The position numbers and the translations under genes are program-made. From the NCBI GenBank assembly GCA_024275815.1, contig JAJRYI010000346.1, forward strand, positions 1-11,620: a stretch of 11,620 nt of DNA, given 5' to 3'. Below, piece after piece: positions 1-8,537 of the stretch. The number at the start of each line of letters is the position of its first letter. Positions within the stretch are counted from its first letter, which is position 1. The notes beneath the pieces are model-generated. The model did no database searches. It had not been told where the DNA came from and was given only the letters and a program-made list of their open reading frames with translations. This DNA comes from Actinomycetes bacterium. Its GTDB lineage: Bacteria > Actinomycetota > Acidimicrobiia > Spongiisociales > UBA5794.

Positions 1-230
1 AAGACGTCGAAGAGGATGCCGAGACCGAGGATGATCCAGTCGAATCCGTTGACACCACCGGGGAAGACGGCGACCCATGCAATCGTCGTCCACGGCAAGA
101 GCAAGAACCCGATGAAGGCAAAGAAGAAGTTCTCGAACGCCACGTTCCATCGCGTCGAATCGAGCAACCACCAGACCAGGATGCCGAACCGAGGTCCGAT
201 CAGTGACATCGATGCAAACAGACAGCACAT
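1..230 (-). CDS. Small integral membrane protein, C-terminus cut by window edge
   Basis: The minus strand is open from ATG at 230 to the window edge (76 codons). The product starts MCCLFASMSLIGPRFG and then has two hydrophobic stretches, around residues 14-20 plus 30-48 (FFFAFIGFLLLPWTTIAWV) and 58-74 (FDWIILGLGILFDV), so it is membrane-embedded. The pattern GPRFG...LPWTT...GxxGFDW resembles small uncharacterised actinobacterial membrane proteins I recall; I cannot name a Pfam family. The start at 230 is preferred because AGGAG lies 8 nt upstream (complement of 239-243). An internal Met at 209 is closer to the usual family N-terminus but has no ribosome binding site. It is divergent from the DUF1684 gene. 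The protein is incomplete here and its function is unknown. Confidence 0.7.
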   Translation of the reverse strand, partial: MCCLFASMSLIGPRFGILVWWLLDSTRWNVAFENFFFAFIGFLLLPWTTIAWVAVFPGGVNGFDWIILGLGILFDV

Positions 231-324
231 ACCCCTCACTCCTCTCTCCGCCCACCCGCACACTACCAGCGCCACCTGCCCGATCGGCTTGGAATACGAC
301 ACGTCCCATGCTGTTGGCGTGTGT

Positions 325-834
325 ATGAACAACTCACATCTCCTCGACTTCCGCAAGCAGAAGGACGCATTCTTCAAGCAAGCAGACCAGTCTCCCCTGC
401 CCGCGGAACGCCGTACCGATTTCGAGGGCCTGGCGTACTTCCCCCCCAACGAGGATCTGGTGTTCGAGGTCGAACTCGAACCCGTTGAACCGACCCAGAT
501 CGAGATCGCCACGACGACCGGCGACGTGCGCACGTACCTGCGGGTCGCAACGGCGACCTTTGCAGTCGACGAGCGACCTGTCATGGTTGCTCTGTACTCA
601 ACGGGTCACGAAGGACTGTTCCTCCCCTTTCGGGACGCTACCTCTGGCGAAGAGACGTACGGTGCCGGTCGCTACATCGACGTTCGACCGGGAGAAGGGG
701 GTACCGCCATCATCGACTTCAACTACGCCTACGCCCCGTTCTGTGCGTACAGCGAGAGCTACTCGTGTGCTCTACCCCCCGCCGAGAACTGGCTCGACGT
801 CGCTATCCGCGCCGGCGAACGCCTCCCCGACTGA
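325..834 (+). CDS. DUF1684 domain-containing protein
   Basis: A 169-aa protein recognised as DUF1684 from its layout. It has an acidic N-terminal helix (FRKQKDAFFK), then DFEGLAYFPPNEDLVFE, a beta-rich centre, and the family hallmarks LFLPFRDATSGEETYGAGRY (about residues 97-116), the FNYAYAPFCAYSESYSC segment around 131-147, and a closing ENW.LDVAIRAGE. Length is typical of the compact members. No signal peptide or membrane helix is visible, so it is probably cytoplasmic. Molecular function of the family is not established. The start was set at ATG 325, where similarity to the family begins; the frame stays open further upstream only because it is antisense to the membrane gene at 1-230. GTG 319 is an in-frame alternative. 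No Shine-Dalgarno is visible. It is followed after 22 nt by a membrane microprotein and then by the selenoprotein candidate, which suggests one transcript. Confidence 0.85.
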   Translation: MNNSHLLDFRKQKDAFFKQADQSPLPAERRTDFEGLAYFPPNEDLVFEVELEPVEPTQIEIATTTGDVRTYLRVATATFAVDERPVMVALYSTGHEGLFLPFRDATSGEETYGAGRYIDVRPGEGGTAIIDFNYAYAPFCAYSESYSCALPPAENWLDVAIRAGERLPD

Positions 835-856
835 CCTCACCTTGCTCGACTTCCTG

Positions 857-1018
857 ATGCCTTCCACCGACGCCGGTGTTGCGGTTCAGTTCGCCGCCTG
901 GGTAGGCCTGTCTGTGGTCACGTTCGTTACCACCCGCAATAACAGCGATCTACGCCTCCTTGCCGTCGGGATCAGCGTCCTCGTCCTCGGCGTCATGACG
1001 GTTCGTGCCGTCCACTGA
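857..1018 (+). CDS. Two-helix membrane microprotein (53 aa)
   Basis: A 53-aa ORF beginning MPSTDAGVAVQFAAWVG with two clear hydrophobic segments, about residues 8-26 (VAVQFAAWVGLSVVTFVTT) and 33-51 (LRLLAVGISVLVLGVMTVR), joined by a short polar turn (RNNSD). This pattern of two helices with positive residues at the turn and end is that of a small inner-membrane protein, although no family is recognised. It begins 22 nt after the DUF1684 stop and ends 20 nt before the peroxidase GTG, so it fits between them as an operon member. No good ribosome binding site precedes ATG 857; TTG 842 is an in-frame alternative, and translation may be coupled to the upstream stop. The upstream extension of this frame overlaps DUF1684 and lacks protein-like composition. 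Role unknown; existence moderately sure. Confidence 0.55.
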   Translation: MPSTDAGVAVQFAAWVGLSVVTFVTTRNNSDLRLLAVGISVLVLGVMTVRAVH

Positions 1019-1038
1019 GAAGGGTGCAGGAAGATAGA

Positions 1039-2022
1039 GTGACGTCGATGTTCACGTTCTCCGAGTCGCCGGCGCCGGTCCGTAGCGACATCCCCGAGTC
1101 GTTCCGACGTCTGTGGGACACCGTCGCAGAGCCCGGCCCTGCCTTGACGGCTCTCCAACGTCACGTCGTGCTCGACCTGGCACGAACCGGCACACCGGAG
1201 CCGTCCGACGCCGGGGGCCTTCCTCGTGCACTGCTCGAACTGGCACAGGTGCTCTACACGACACCCGCCTCCTTCGACTATACCCTCGTGGCTCGCGCGT
1301 CACGCGATGCTGGGTATCCGGCGACCGTCGAAGTCATCGCCCTCGTCGCGATACTTGCCGCTGTCGACGGCTTCCATCGTGCTCTTGGCGTCCGCCTCGA
1401 GGAGCTCCCTGAGCCAGGCACCGGTGACCCGACGGGACGGATCGCAAAGGGGCTGGCACCGCGCCGAACACATGTCCCGATGCCCCGAGGAGCGATACCC
1501 GTCGCGCTCGACCTCCTCCCCGACGTGGGTGCCACGTATCGATCACTCTTCGGGCCTCTCTACATGACCCCAGCAGAGATGGGGTCTTCTACCTTCTCCC
1601 GCACGCCGGGACTCGACCGGGCTCAGATGGAAGTCATCTCGTCGAGAACGTCTCTGTTGAACGAATGCTTCTACTGAACACTGTCACATGTGCGGATGCT
1701 CCGTGAGAGTGCCATCGCCTTCGACTACGAGTTCGACCCGGCAACGATCGCCGACCCGGTCGCTCCCATGCACATACCCGGTGGGGAGATGCTGCGTCGA
1801 TTCGTCGATGCACTCTTCAACCATCCCGGCATATCCCTCCAAACAGTACGCGACGAGATTCTCGACAGCCTTGGCCCTGAAGCTCTGATCGATTCATGTT
1901 CCGTCTTCGGCAACTTCGAGATGATGAACCGGGTCGCAGAGGGAACCGGCATCCCCCTCTCTCCCCGCGAGATCGAGCGTCAGACGGACCTGATCGAGAC
2001 GCTCGGCTTGGCTTCCCCGTAG
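1039..2022 (+). CDS. AhpD-like / carboxymuconolactone decarboxylase-family selenoprotein (CxxU), read through TGA 1675
   Basis: Read as one 327-aa protein with selenocysteine at residue 213. Seen: the frame from GTG 1039 meets TGA at 1675-1677 and continues without a shift to TAG 2020-2022. Around the TGA the protein reads LLNECFY-U-TLSHVRMLRE. Known: the AhpD redox centre has Glu, 11 residues, Cys-x-x-Cys, 3 residues, His (M. tuberculosis AhpD E118, C130, C133, H137). Here E198, C210, U213 and H217 keep every spacing. The downstream part (IDSCSVFGNFEMMNRVAEGTG) is typical of this fold. Inferred role: a thiol/selenol peroxidase or disulfide redox enzyme in the cytoplasm. The N-terminal half looks like a degenerate second copy of the domain without CxxC. 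GTG 1039 has AGGAAG 5 nt upstream; GTG 1024 and ATG 1048 are alternatives. If the TGA acts as stop, the product ends one residue before the catalytic centre. Confidence 0.85.
1675..1677 (+). other. In-frame TGA, probable selenocysteine codon
   Basis: The codons GAA TGC TTC TAC TGA ACA CTG TCA CAT put TGA exactly where AhpD-type proteins carry the second Cys of CxxC, four residues before the conserved His. Coding similarity continues on both sides in the same frame, so this is not a frameshift. A hairpin with SECIS geometry starts 2 nt after it. The alternative is a chance Cys-to-stop mutation (TGC or TGT to TGA) in a decaying gene, but no other lesion is seen. Confidence 0.82.
1679..1711 (+). 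promoter_or_regulatory. Candidate bacterial SECIS element
   Basis: Immediately after TGA 1675-1677 the RNA can fold as follows: CACU 1679-1682 with AGUG 1708-1711, a G1683/G1707 mismatch, UCAC 1684-1687 with GUGA 1703-1706, a small internal loop (A1688-U1689 opposite C1702), then G1690-C1701, a U/U mismatch, G1692-C1699 and C1693-G1698 closing the tetraloop GGAU (1694-1697). The loop begins with GG and lies 16 nt beyond the TGA. Known: bacterial SECIS elements sit in the coding region just 3' of UGA, with a short apical loop that has a G in its first two positions, about 16-37 nt from UGA, and are bound by SelB. Pairing was done by eye; GGA 1694-1696 with UCC 1700-1702 is a competing inner pairing. 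Confidence 0.7.
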
Positions 2023-2048
2023 GTAGGTTCTCCTGCACAGCCTCGGAA

Positions 2049-2077
2049 TCGACAAGGTGCCGCCAATCCGCGAGAAT
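2049..2077 (+). promoter_or_regulatory. Candidate sigma-70-type promoter of acs
   Basis: TCGACA at 2049-2054 (5 of 6 to TTGACA) is followed after exactly 17 bp by GAGAAT at 2072-2077 (4 of 6 to TATAAT). It lies in the 88-nt gap between the selenoprotein stop and acs and would give a leader of roughly 25-30 nt containing the GGAGGAAG ribosome binding site. Found by eye only; in GC-rich DNA such matches are not rare. Confidence 0.4.
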
Positions 2078-2110
2078 CCTGAGTGATCGTTCCCTGCCTT
2101 GGAGGAAGTC

Positions 2111-4066
<1,956 letters not shown>

Positions 4067-4069
4067 GGA

Positions 4070-4103
4070 GTAGCCGAGTACCCGGTACCGGGTACTCGGC
4101 TAC
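4070..4103. terminator. 34-bp perfect palindrome after acs, likely hairpin terminator
   Basis: Starting 3 nt after the acs stop, the half-site GTAGCCGAGTACCCGGT (4070-4086) is followed directly by its exact reverse complement to 4103, with no loop and no mismatch; the centre is GGTACC. As RNA it folds into a 14-15 bp stem with a GUAC-type loop. No T-run follows (next bases GCTTGCC), so this would be a U-less terminator of the kind proposed for actinobacteria. It lies 31 nt before the next start codon, so it could also act as an operator for the S10 gene or be a copy of a dispersed palindromic repeat. Confidence 0.6.
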
Positions 4104-4134
4104 GCTTGCCTCTGCTCGATCTGTGGAGTGAACG

Positions 4135-5643
4135 ATGCCAGACGCCGACCCGAAGAAGGACTCTGCCGAGAGTCCTGACAACCGCAAGGCAGAGGACAAG
4201 AAACCTCCGGAGCATCACGAGGACGCCGTCGTCGTCACACAGCACACCGTCGCCGTCGACGGCGACGCCGTCTCCTACACGGCGACTGCCGGTCGGATCG
4301 TCCTCAAGGAGGATGACGACACGAAGAAGGCCTCGTTCTTCTTCACGGCCTACACCCTCGACGACACGGACGATCCATCGAACAGGCCGATCGTGTTCGC
4401 GTTCAACGGTGGGCCGGGATCCTCCTCTGTCTGGCTGCACCTCGGGATCCTCGGGCCGAAACTCGTCGAGTTCGACGAAATGGGCAACGCCATGTCCAAC
4501 CCGGGAAGGCTGATCGACAACGACCACACTCTCCTCACGCACGCCGACCTCGTCTTCATCGACCCCGTGTCCACCGGCTTCACCCGGGTGATCGACAAGG
4601 ACGAGGAGCGGTCCTACCACCACTTCGAGAAGGACATCGAGGCGGTCGGTGATTTCATCCGCCGCTACCTCACGACCTACCAACGGTGGGCATCTCCCAA
4701 GTTCCTCGCGGGAGAGAGTTACGGGACGACCCGCTCGGCAGGACTTGCCGGCTACCTCCAGAACCGATACGGACTCTACCTCAACGGCGTGATGCTCATC
4801 TCGGCCGTCCTCAACTTCCAGACGATCGCTCTGGACTCCAAGACCTACACGTTCCACAGGGGTAACGACCTCCCGTACGTCCTGTACCTCCCCACATACA
4901 CAGCGACCGCCTGGTACCACGAGACCCTCGACCCCGAACTCCAGGAACGGGACCTCCCCGACCTGCTGCGCGAGGTCGAAGCGTTCGCAGAAACCGACTA
5001 CCTGCTCGCCCTCGAGCAGGGCTCCCGACTCGATGACGAAACCTTCGCTGCAACAGCGACGACCCTTGCTCGCTACACCAGCCTGTCTGTGGAGTTCATC
5101 GAACGCAGCGACCTGCGGATCGAGAAGTTCCACTTCATGAAAGAGTTGCTCAGAGACAAGAGGTTGACCGTCGGCAGGCTCGACAGCCGCTACCGCGGCG
5201 TCGATCGATACGACGTTGGCTCCATGCTCGAACACGACCCCTCCCTCGATGTGTGGATGGGGCCGTTCTCCGCGATGCTCAACGACTACATCCGCAGGGA
5301 TCTCGAGTACACGAGTGATCTCGTCTACGAGATCCTCAATCCGAAGGTGTGGCCCTGGAACTACGAGAAGTTCCAGAACGCCTACGTCGACGTCTCGGAA
5401 ACCCTGCGAGAGGCCATGACGAGGAACCCGTCCCTCAAGGTCTACATCGCAAGCGGGTACTTCGACCTCGCAACGCCGTACTTCGCAACCGAACACACGG
5501 TTGCACACCTCGGGATCGAGAAGGGTCTCAGGGACAACCTCGAGATCTCCTACTTCGATGCCGGTCACATGATGTACGTTCACGGCCCATCGATCGAACG
5601 TCTCGGCAGCGACCTGCGCGAGTTCGTCGAGCGCTCGACCTAG
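4135..5643 (+). CDS. Serine carboxypeptidase-like hydrolase, peptidase family S10
   Basis: A 502-aa alpha/beta hydrolase of peptidase family S10. All landmarks are visible: FNGGPGSSS at about 90-98 (oxyanion hole), DPVSTGFTR, the nucleophile elbow GESYGT with Ser195, the acid in ASGYFDLATPY (Asp444), and the base in DAGHMMY (His478). The usual order Ser-Asp-His and the spacing are kept, so the enzyme should be active as a carboxypeptidase or related acyl hydrolase; substrate unknown. Unlike most S10 enzymes it has no signal peptide: the first 30 residues are a charged, Lys/Glu/Asp/His-rich tail (MPDADPKKDSAESPDNRKAE). It therefore appears cytoplasmic unless a non-classical route exists. ATG 4135 has GGAG (4125-4128) 6 nt upstream. 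It sits downstream of the palindrome, and 9 nt separate its stop from the convergent oxidoreductase gene. Confidence 0.92.
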   Translation: MPDADPKKDSAESPDNRKAEDKKPPEHHEDAVVVTQHTVAVDGDAVSYTATAGRIVLKEDDDTKKASFFFTAYTLDDTDDPSNRPIVFAFNGGPGSSSVWLHLGILGPKLVEFDEMGNAMSNPGRLIDNDHTLLTHADLVFIDPVSTGFTRVIDKDEERSYHHFEKDIEAVGDFIRRYLTTYQRWASPKFLAGESYGTTRSAGLAGYLQNRYGLYLNGVMLISAVLNFQTIALDSKTYTFHRGNDLPYVLYLPTYTATAWYHETLDPELQERDLPDLLREVEAFAETDYLLALEQGSRLDDETFAATATTLARYTSLSVEFIERSDLRIEKFHFMKELLRDKRLTVGRLDSRYRGVDRYDVGSMLEHDPSLDVWMGPFSAMLNDYIRRDLEYTSDLVYEILNPKVWPWNYEKFQNAYVDVSETLREAMTRNPSLKVYIASGYFDLATPYFATEHTVAHLGIEKGLRDNLEISYFDAGHMMYVHGPSIERLGSDLREFVERST

Positions 5644-5647
5644 GGGG

Positions 5648-5660
5648 CGGCCTCAGGCCG
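5648..5660. terminator. Short GC hairpin between convergent genes
   Basis: CGGCC-TCA-GGCCG forms a 5-bp, all-GC stem with a 3-nt loop in the 9-nt gap between the S10 stop and the oxidoreductase stop; the loop is itself the minus-strand TGA. It could serve both strands as a weak bidirectional terminator. There is no U-tract, and a stem this short can arise by chance. Confidence 0.3.
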
Positions 5661-7197
5661 AGACGTTCTCGAGATACCGGGCGGCAGCACCTGCAGCTGT
5701 CTGCCCGGATCCCACCGCCGCCGTCATCCCACCGCCGCCGATCCAGGCACCTGCGAGGAACAGGTTCGGGACCGGTGTCGTCGGCCTGCGACGGTTCATC
5801 ATGTTCGCCACGCTGTGTTCCCTCCCATAGATAGAACCCTGGGGTTGCATCATGTAGCGAGCGTTGGTGAGCGGTGTTGCGATCTTGACGACTTCTATAG
5901 CCCCCTCGAGACCGGGGATGAGTCGCTTCGCACGATCTATGAGGATCCGGCCGGCAGCTTCCTTTGTCGCGAGGTACTCAGGGTTGTTTCCGTAATCCTC
6001 GAGATCCCCACCGGTTCCCCACACGTCGTGGTGATTCCAGGGAGCGAGCACGGTGAGCACGATCACCGACTTGCCTTCGGGCGCACATCGTGGGTCGACC
6101 ACCGAGTAGTTGGAGACGATCATCCCTACGTTGGTGAAGTCACCGGCGAGGATCGCCTCGTACTCGGCATCGAAGTCGTATCCGGACATGGCGAAGTACT
6201 CGTGGTGGTTCCATCCATCTGCAGCAAGGTCCGCAGCCACGCCGAGATGGACGGTCATCGTCGAGAGAGCCGGCCGGTCTCCTTCGATCTCTCCGAGCCA
6301 CTCACTCGTGACAACGTCCTCGGGGAGCAGCGCCGCCGTTGCTCGTGGACTGGCGTTGGACACGACCGCCTTGGCTTCGACCACGAGCCCGCGATCGGTC
6401 GTCACCGTCACACGGTTCGGGCCCTCGGGCACGATCGAGGTCACCGTGTTGCGGAGATGCACCTCACCACCCGCCTCGACGATGGCCTCCATGATGGCGA
6501 ACGACATCGCTCCGGAACCCCCCGTCGGGTACCAGGCACCAGCGGTGTGATAGGACAGCAGCGTCAATGCGAACTGGCCTGCCGAGAGCTTCGAAGAGGG
6601 CAGGCCGAGATACCCCCACAGGGTCGTCACGAGGGCCCGCGCTTCGGCGCTCTCGATGTACTCAGCAAGGAACGTTGACCAGGGGCTTGCGAACGCCGTT
6701 GCCATGTCGGGGTACCTCTCGAGCATCTGGCCCATGTCCACACGAATGCCCGATCGTCGATCTGCCGTGAACTGCCCAACGTCGTGCCCGACACGCCTGA
6801 TCGCGTCGAAGAGTGCCGTCACGCCATCTCGTTCGTCGGGGAAGATGTCTCCGAACCGCTCGATGTACTCGTCTACGTCCGTCGGTGCAGACATCTCGAA
6901 GTCGGGAAACGCCACGGTGTAGAACGGGTCGAGCCGGTTGAACTCGACCTTGTCGAGGATGCCGAGCGTGTCGAACATCGGCCTAGCCCATCCACCCCGG
7001 CCCAACCCGTCGAGGGCGTGGAGCGCCACCTCGAAGCGGTAGCCCCCTGCCCGAAAATAGTGGGCGTAGCCGCCAGGTTTCGTGTGGTGCTCGAGCACGA
7101 CGACGTCGATGCCCTTCTCCTGGAGGTGTCTTGCAGCGGACAACCCGCCGAGTCCACCCCCGACGATGACGACGTCCGTCGAGAGGACGTCACTCAT
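5653..7197 (-). CDS. FAD-dependent oxidoreductase, phytoene desaturase / carotenoid isomerase / retinol saturase-like
   Basis: A 514-aa protein of the CrtI/CrtISO/RetSat-like family (phytoene-dehydrogenase-related, COG1233 type). The N-terminal Rossmann dinucleotide fold is clear: DVVIVGGGLGGLSAARHL with glycines at 13-18, and Glu36 at the end of strand 2 for the FAD ribose, followed by KPGGYAHYF. The C-terminal FAD-contact segment is NLFLAGAWIGGGGMTAAVGSG. It presumably acts on a polyunsaturated isoprenoid or fatty acyl chain (desaturation, saturation or isomerisation); the exact substrate cannot be read from sequence and no other carotenoid gene is in the window. ATG 7197 overlaps the stop of the upstream transporter gene as ATGA, so the two are almost certainly co-transcribed and translationally coupled. 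GGAG lies 8 nt upstream, inside the transporter's end. Confidence 0.88.
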   Translation of the reverse strand: MSDVLSTDVVIVGGGLGGLSAARHLQEKGIDVVVLEHHTKPGGYAHYFRAGGYRFEVALHALDGLGRGGWARPMFDTLGILDKVEFNRLDPFYTVAFPDFEMSAPTDVDEYIERFGDIFPDERDGVTALFDAIRRVGHDVGQFTADRRSGIRVDMGQMLERYPDMATAFASPWSTFLAEYIESAEARALVTTLWGYLGLPSSKLSAGQFALTLLSYHTAGAWYPTGGSGAMSFAIMEAIVEAGGEVHLRNTVTSIVPEGPNRVTVTTDRGLVVEAKAVVSNASPRATAALLPEDVVTSEWLGEIEGDRPALSTMTVHLGVAADLAADGWNHHEYFAMSGYDFDAEYEAILAGDFTNVGMIVSNYSVVDPRCAPEGKSVIVLTVLAPWNHHDVWGTGGDLEDYGNNPEYLATKEAAGRILIDRAKRLIPGLEGAIEVVKIATPLTNARYMMQPQGSIYGREHSVANMMNRRRPTTPVPNLFLAGAWIGGGGMTAAVGSGQTAAGAAARYLENVSA

Positions 7198-8450
7198 GAC
7201 CTGGACTCCACGACGATGGGATCGTCGTCAGGCCACGGGTCCTGATCGATCGTCTTGCGCCAAACGTAGACCATCACATCTCGAATCGATGCGATCACGG
7301 GAACGGCCAGCAACGATCCGAGAAGTCCACCGACCTGGAAACCCACCATGAGTCCCAGCAGAACGATCGCGGGCCGGAGTTGGACGGCGGTACCCATCAC
7401 CTTGGGTGCCACGATGTTGGCCTGTGCCTGTACGACAACGAGGTAGATCCCAACGACGATGAGCGCGAACCAGTAGTTCTCGAGTTCGGGCCACCGTGTC
7501 GAACCGGAGAGCAACGCGGCGAGGACCCCGGGGATCGCGGCGAGAATCGGCCCGAACGTGGGGATCATGTTGAGGACGACCATGATGGCTCCCATCAGGA
7601 ACGCTCCGGGCAATCCAACCGCCCACAGAACCAGGAACACGAGCGTTCCCGTGATCAACGAGTTGACGAGTTGTCCATAGAGATAGCCACGCCAAACGCT
7701 CTTGATCTTCGAGAGCATCATCAGTCCATCCCGCTCGTACCCCGGTGGAATGTTTGCAATCGTCGCCGTGCGCATCCGCATGCTGTCGACGTTGAGATAC
7801 ATGGCGATGAGGGTGGTCACGATCGCCGACGTAACCACCGCTGTGAGGAAACCCAGCACTGTTCTGAACCCGCTCAGACCTGCACCGAGGTACTCGAGGA
7901 ACCGCTCCGCATCCACGATGAAGCCTCCCTCACCGTCTCCCGTCCCCACGGAGGTCTTGAGCGAGTCGAGCACCGAGTTCATGTCGACGGTGATGCCGGC
8001 TACCACCAGGTGCCCTTGTGTGTTCACCTGGTCGAGAAGCCAGATGCGCACTTCGTTCACCAGACCCACCGGGTCGAGTTCGACGATCGATTGGACGATG
8101 GAACGAGCGAGCAACCCACCGAATGCGAGTGTCCCGAAGAACACCAGCAGGTACGCGGCAAGGAGCGCCACCCACCGGGGCAGTTTCAGGCGCGTGACAC
8201 CGAGGCGGACGAGGGGAGCGATGAGGAAGGCGATCAGACCGGCAAGTGCAGCGACCGCTATCACGTTCCGGATCAGGTAGATGCCGATGACCGCCAGGAC
8301 GAACGCCATAGCGATGACGAGGAGTTTCGCGTTGTCGCTCCACGGGGGGGACTCCGGGTAACTCTCTGCTGCCCGTTCGAGATCCTGCACCTTGGCAAGT
8401 TCGTCAGGGACATCCTGTGGTTTCGACAATGGGCCGGTCGTGTCTTCCAT
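7194..8450 (-). CDS. AI-2E family transporter (PerM/TqsA-like membrane protein)
   Basis: A 418-aa polytopic membrane protein of the AI-2E transporter family (PF01594). After a ~38-residue polar N-terminus it has paired helices (LLVIAMAFVLAVIGIYLI; AVAALAGLIAFLIAPLV), a third helix, a long extracytoplasmic-type region, and the family's C-terminal block: MYLNVDSMR, the LYGQLVNSLITGTLVFL helix, GAIMVVLNMIPTFGPILAAIPG, ANIVAPKVMGTAVQLRP, and GLLGSLLAVPVIAS. Members export small molecules or act as Na+/H+ antiporters; AI-2 export itself should not be assumed. ATG 8450 is chosen because homology starts there. The frame is open 236 codons further upstream only as the antisense of the VIT gene. GGAGG abuts this ATG too closely (1 nt) to act as a ribosome binding site, and the TACCGT hexamer 6 nt upstream suggests a leaderless transcript. 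It overlaps the oxidoreductase by 4 nt. Confidence 0.9.
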   Translation of the reverse strand: MEDTTGPLSKPQDVPDELAKVQDLERAAESYPESPPWSDNAKLLVIAMAFVLAVIGIYLIRNVIAVAALAGLIAFLIAPLVRLGVTRLKLPRWVALLAAYLLVFFGTLAFGGLLARSIVQSIVELDPVGLVNEVRIWLLDQVNTQGHLVVAGITVDMNSVLDSLKTSVGTGDGEGGFIVDAERFLEYLGAGLSGFRTVLGFLTAVVTSAIVTTLIAMYLNVDSMRMRTATIANIPPGYERDGLMMLSKIKSVWRGYLYGQLVNSLITGTLVFLVLWAVGLPGAFLMGAIMVVLNMIPTFGPILAAIPGVLAALLSGSTRWPELENYWFALIVVGIYLVVVQAQANIVAPKVMGTAVQLRPAIVLLGLMVGFQVGGLLGSLLAVPVIASIRDVMVYVWRKTIDQDPWPDDDPIVVESRS

Positions 8451-8456
8451 ACCTCC

Positions 8457-8462
8457 ACGGTA
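8457..8462 (-). promoter_or_regulatory. Candidate -10 element of a leaderless transcript (AI-2E gene)
   Basis: On the minus strand, TACCGT (TANNNT type) ends 6 nt before the ATG at 8450, the distance at which transcription would begin at or next to the start codon. No convincing -35 box is visible. This would account for the misplaced GGAGG that touches the ATG. Confidence 0.35.
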
Positions 8463-8524
8463 GGACAACACGCGCCGTCGTGCGGCTTCATCGACACCAC
8501 AGCAGGACGAACCCGACAGGAACC

Positions 8525-8530
8525 TAGACT
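8525..8530 (+). promoter_or_regulatory. Candidate -10 element of a leaderless transcript (VIT1/CCC1 gene)
   Basis: TAGACT lies 7 nt upstream of ATG 8538, and no Shine-Dalgarno is present in the CGCCGCC spacer. This is the classic layout of actinobacterial leaderless genes (TANNNT 6-8 nt from the first base of ATG). The -35 region is not recognisable. Together with the element at 8457-8462 it would form a compact divergent promoter pair in the 87-nt intergenic gap. Confidence 0.45.
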
Positions 8531-8537
8531 CGCCGCC

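Noticed and set aside
16..324. N-terminal extension of the DUF1684 protein to position 16
   Set aside because: The stretch is antisense to the membrane gene at 1-230 and then crosses the divergent intergenic region; family similarity begins just after 325.
308..328. Six-codon leader ORF (ATG 308 to TGA 328) overlapping the DUF1684 start
   Set aside because: Too short to distinguish from chance and without a ribosome binding site.
1690..2022. A separate downstream gene starting at ATG 1690 or 1705
   Set aside because: It would begin inside the AhpD active-site helix, has no ribosome binding site, and lacks the first Cys and the Glu; the frame is continuous with 1039-1674, so it is the second part of one selenoprotein.
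5815..7245. Plus-strand open frames opposite the FAD oxidoreductase
   Set aside because: They are shadows of the minus-strand coding frame, with no domain signature and no start context.
7380..8537. N-terminal extension of the VIT1/CCC1 protein
   Set aside because: It is antisense to the AI-2E gene, with His/Asp/Glu-rich non-protein-like sequence; family similarity starts at 8538.
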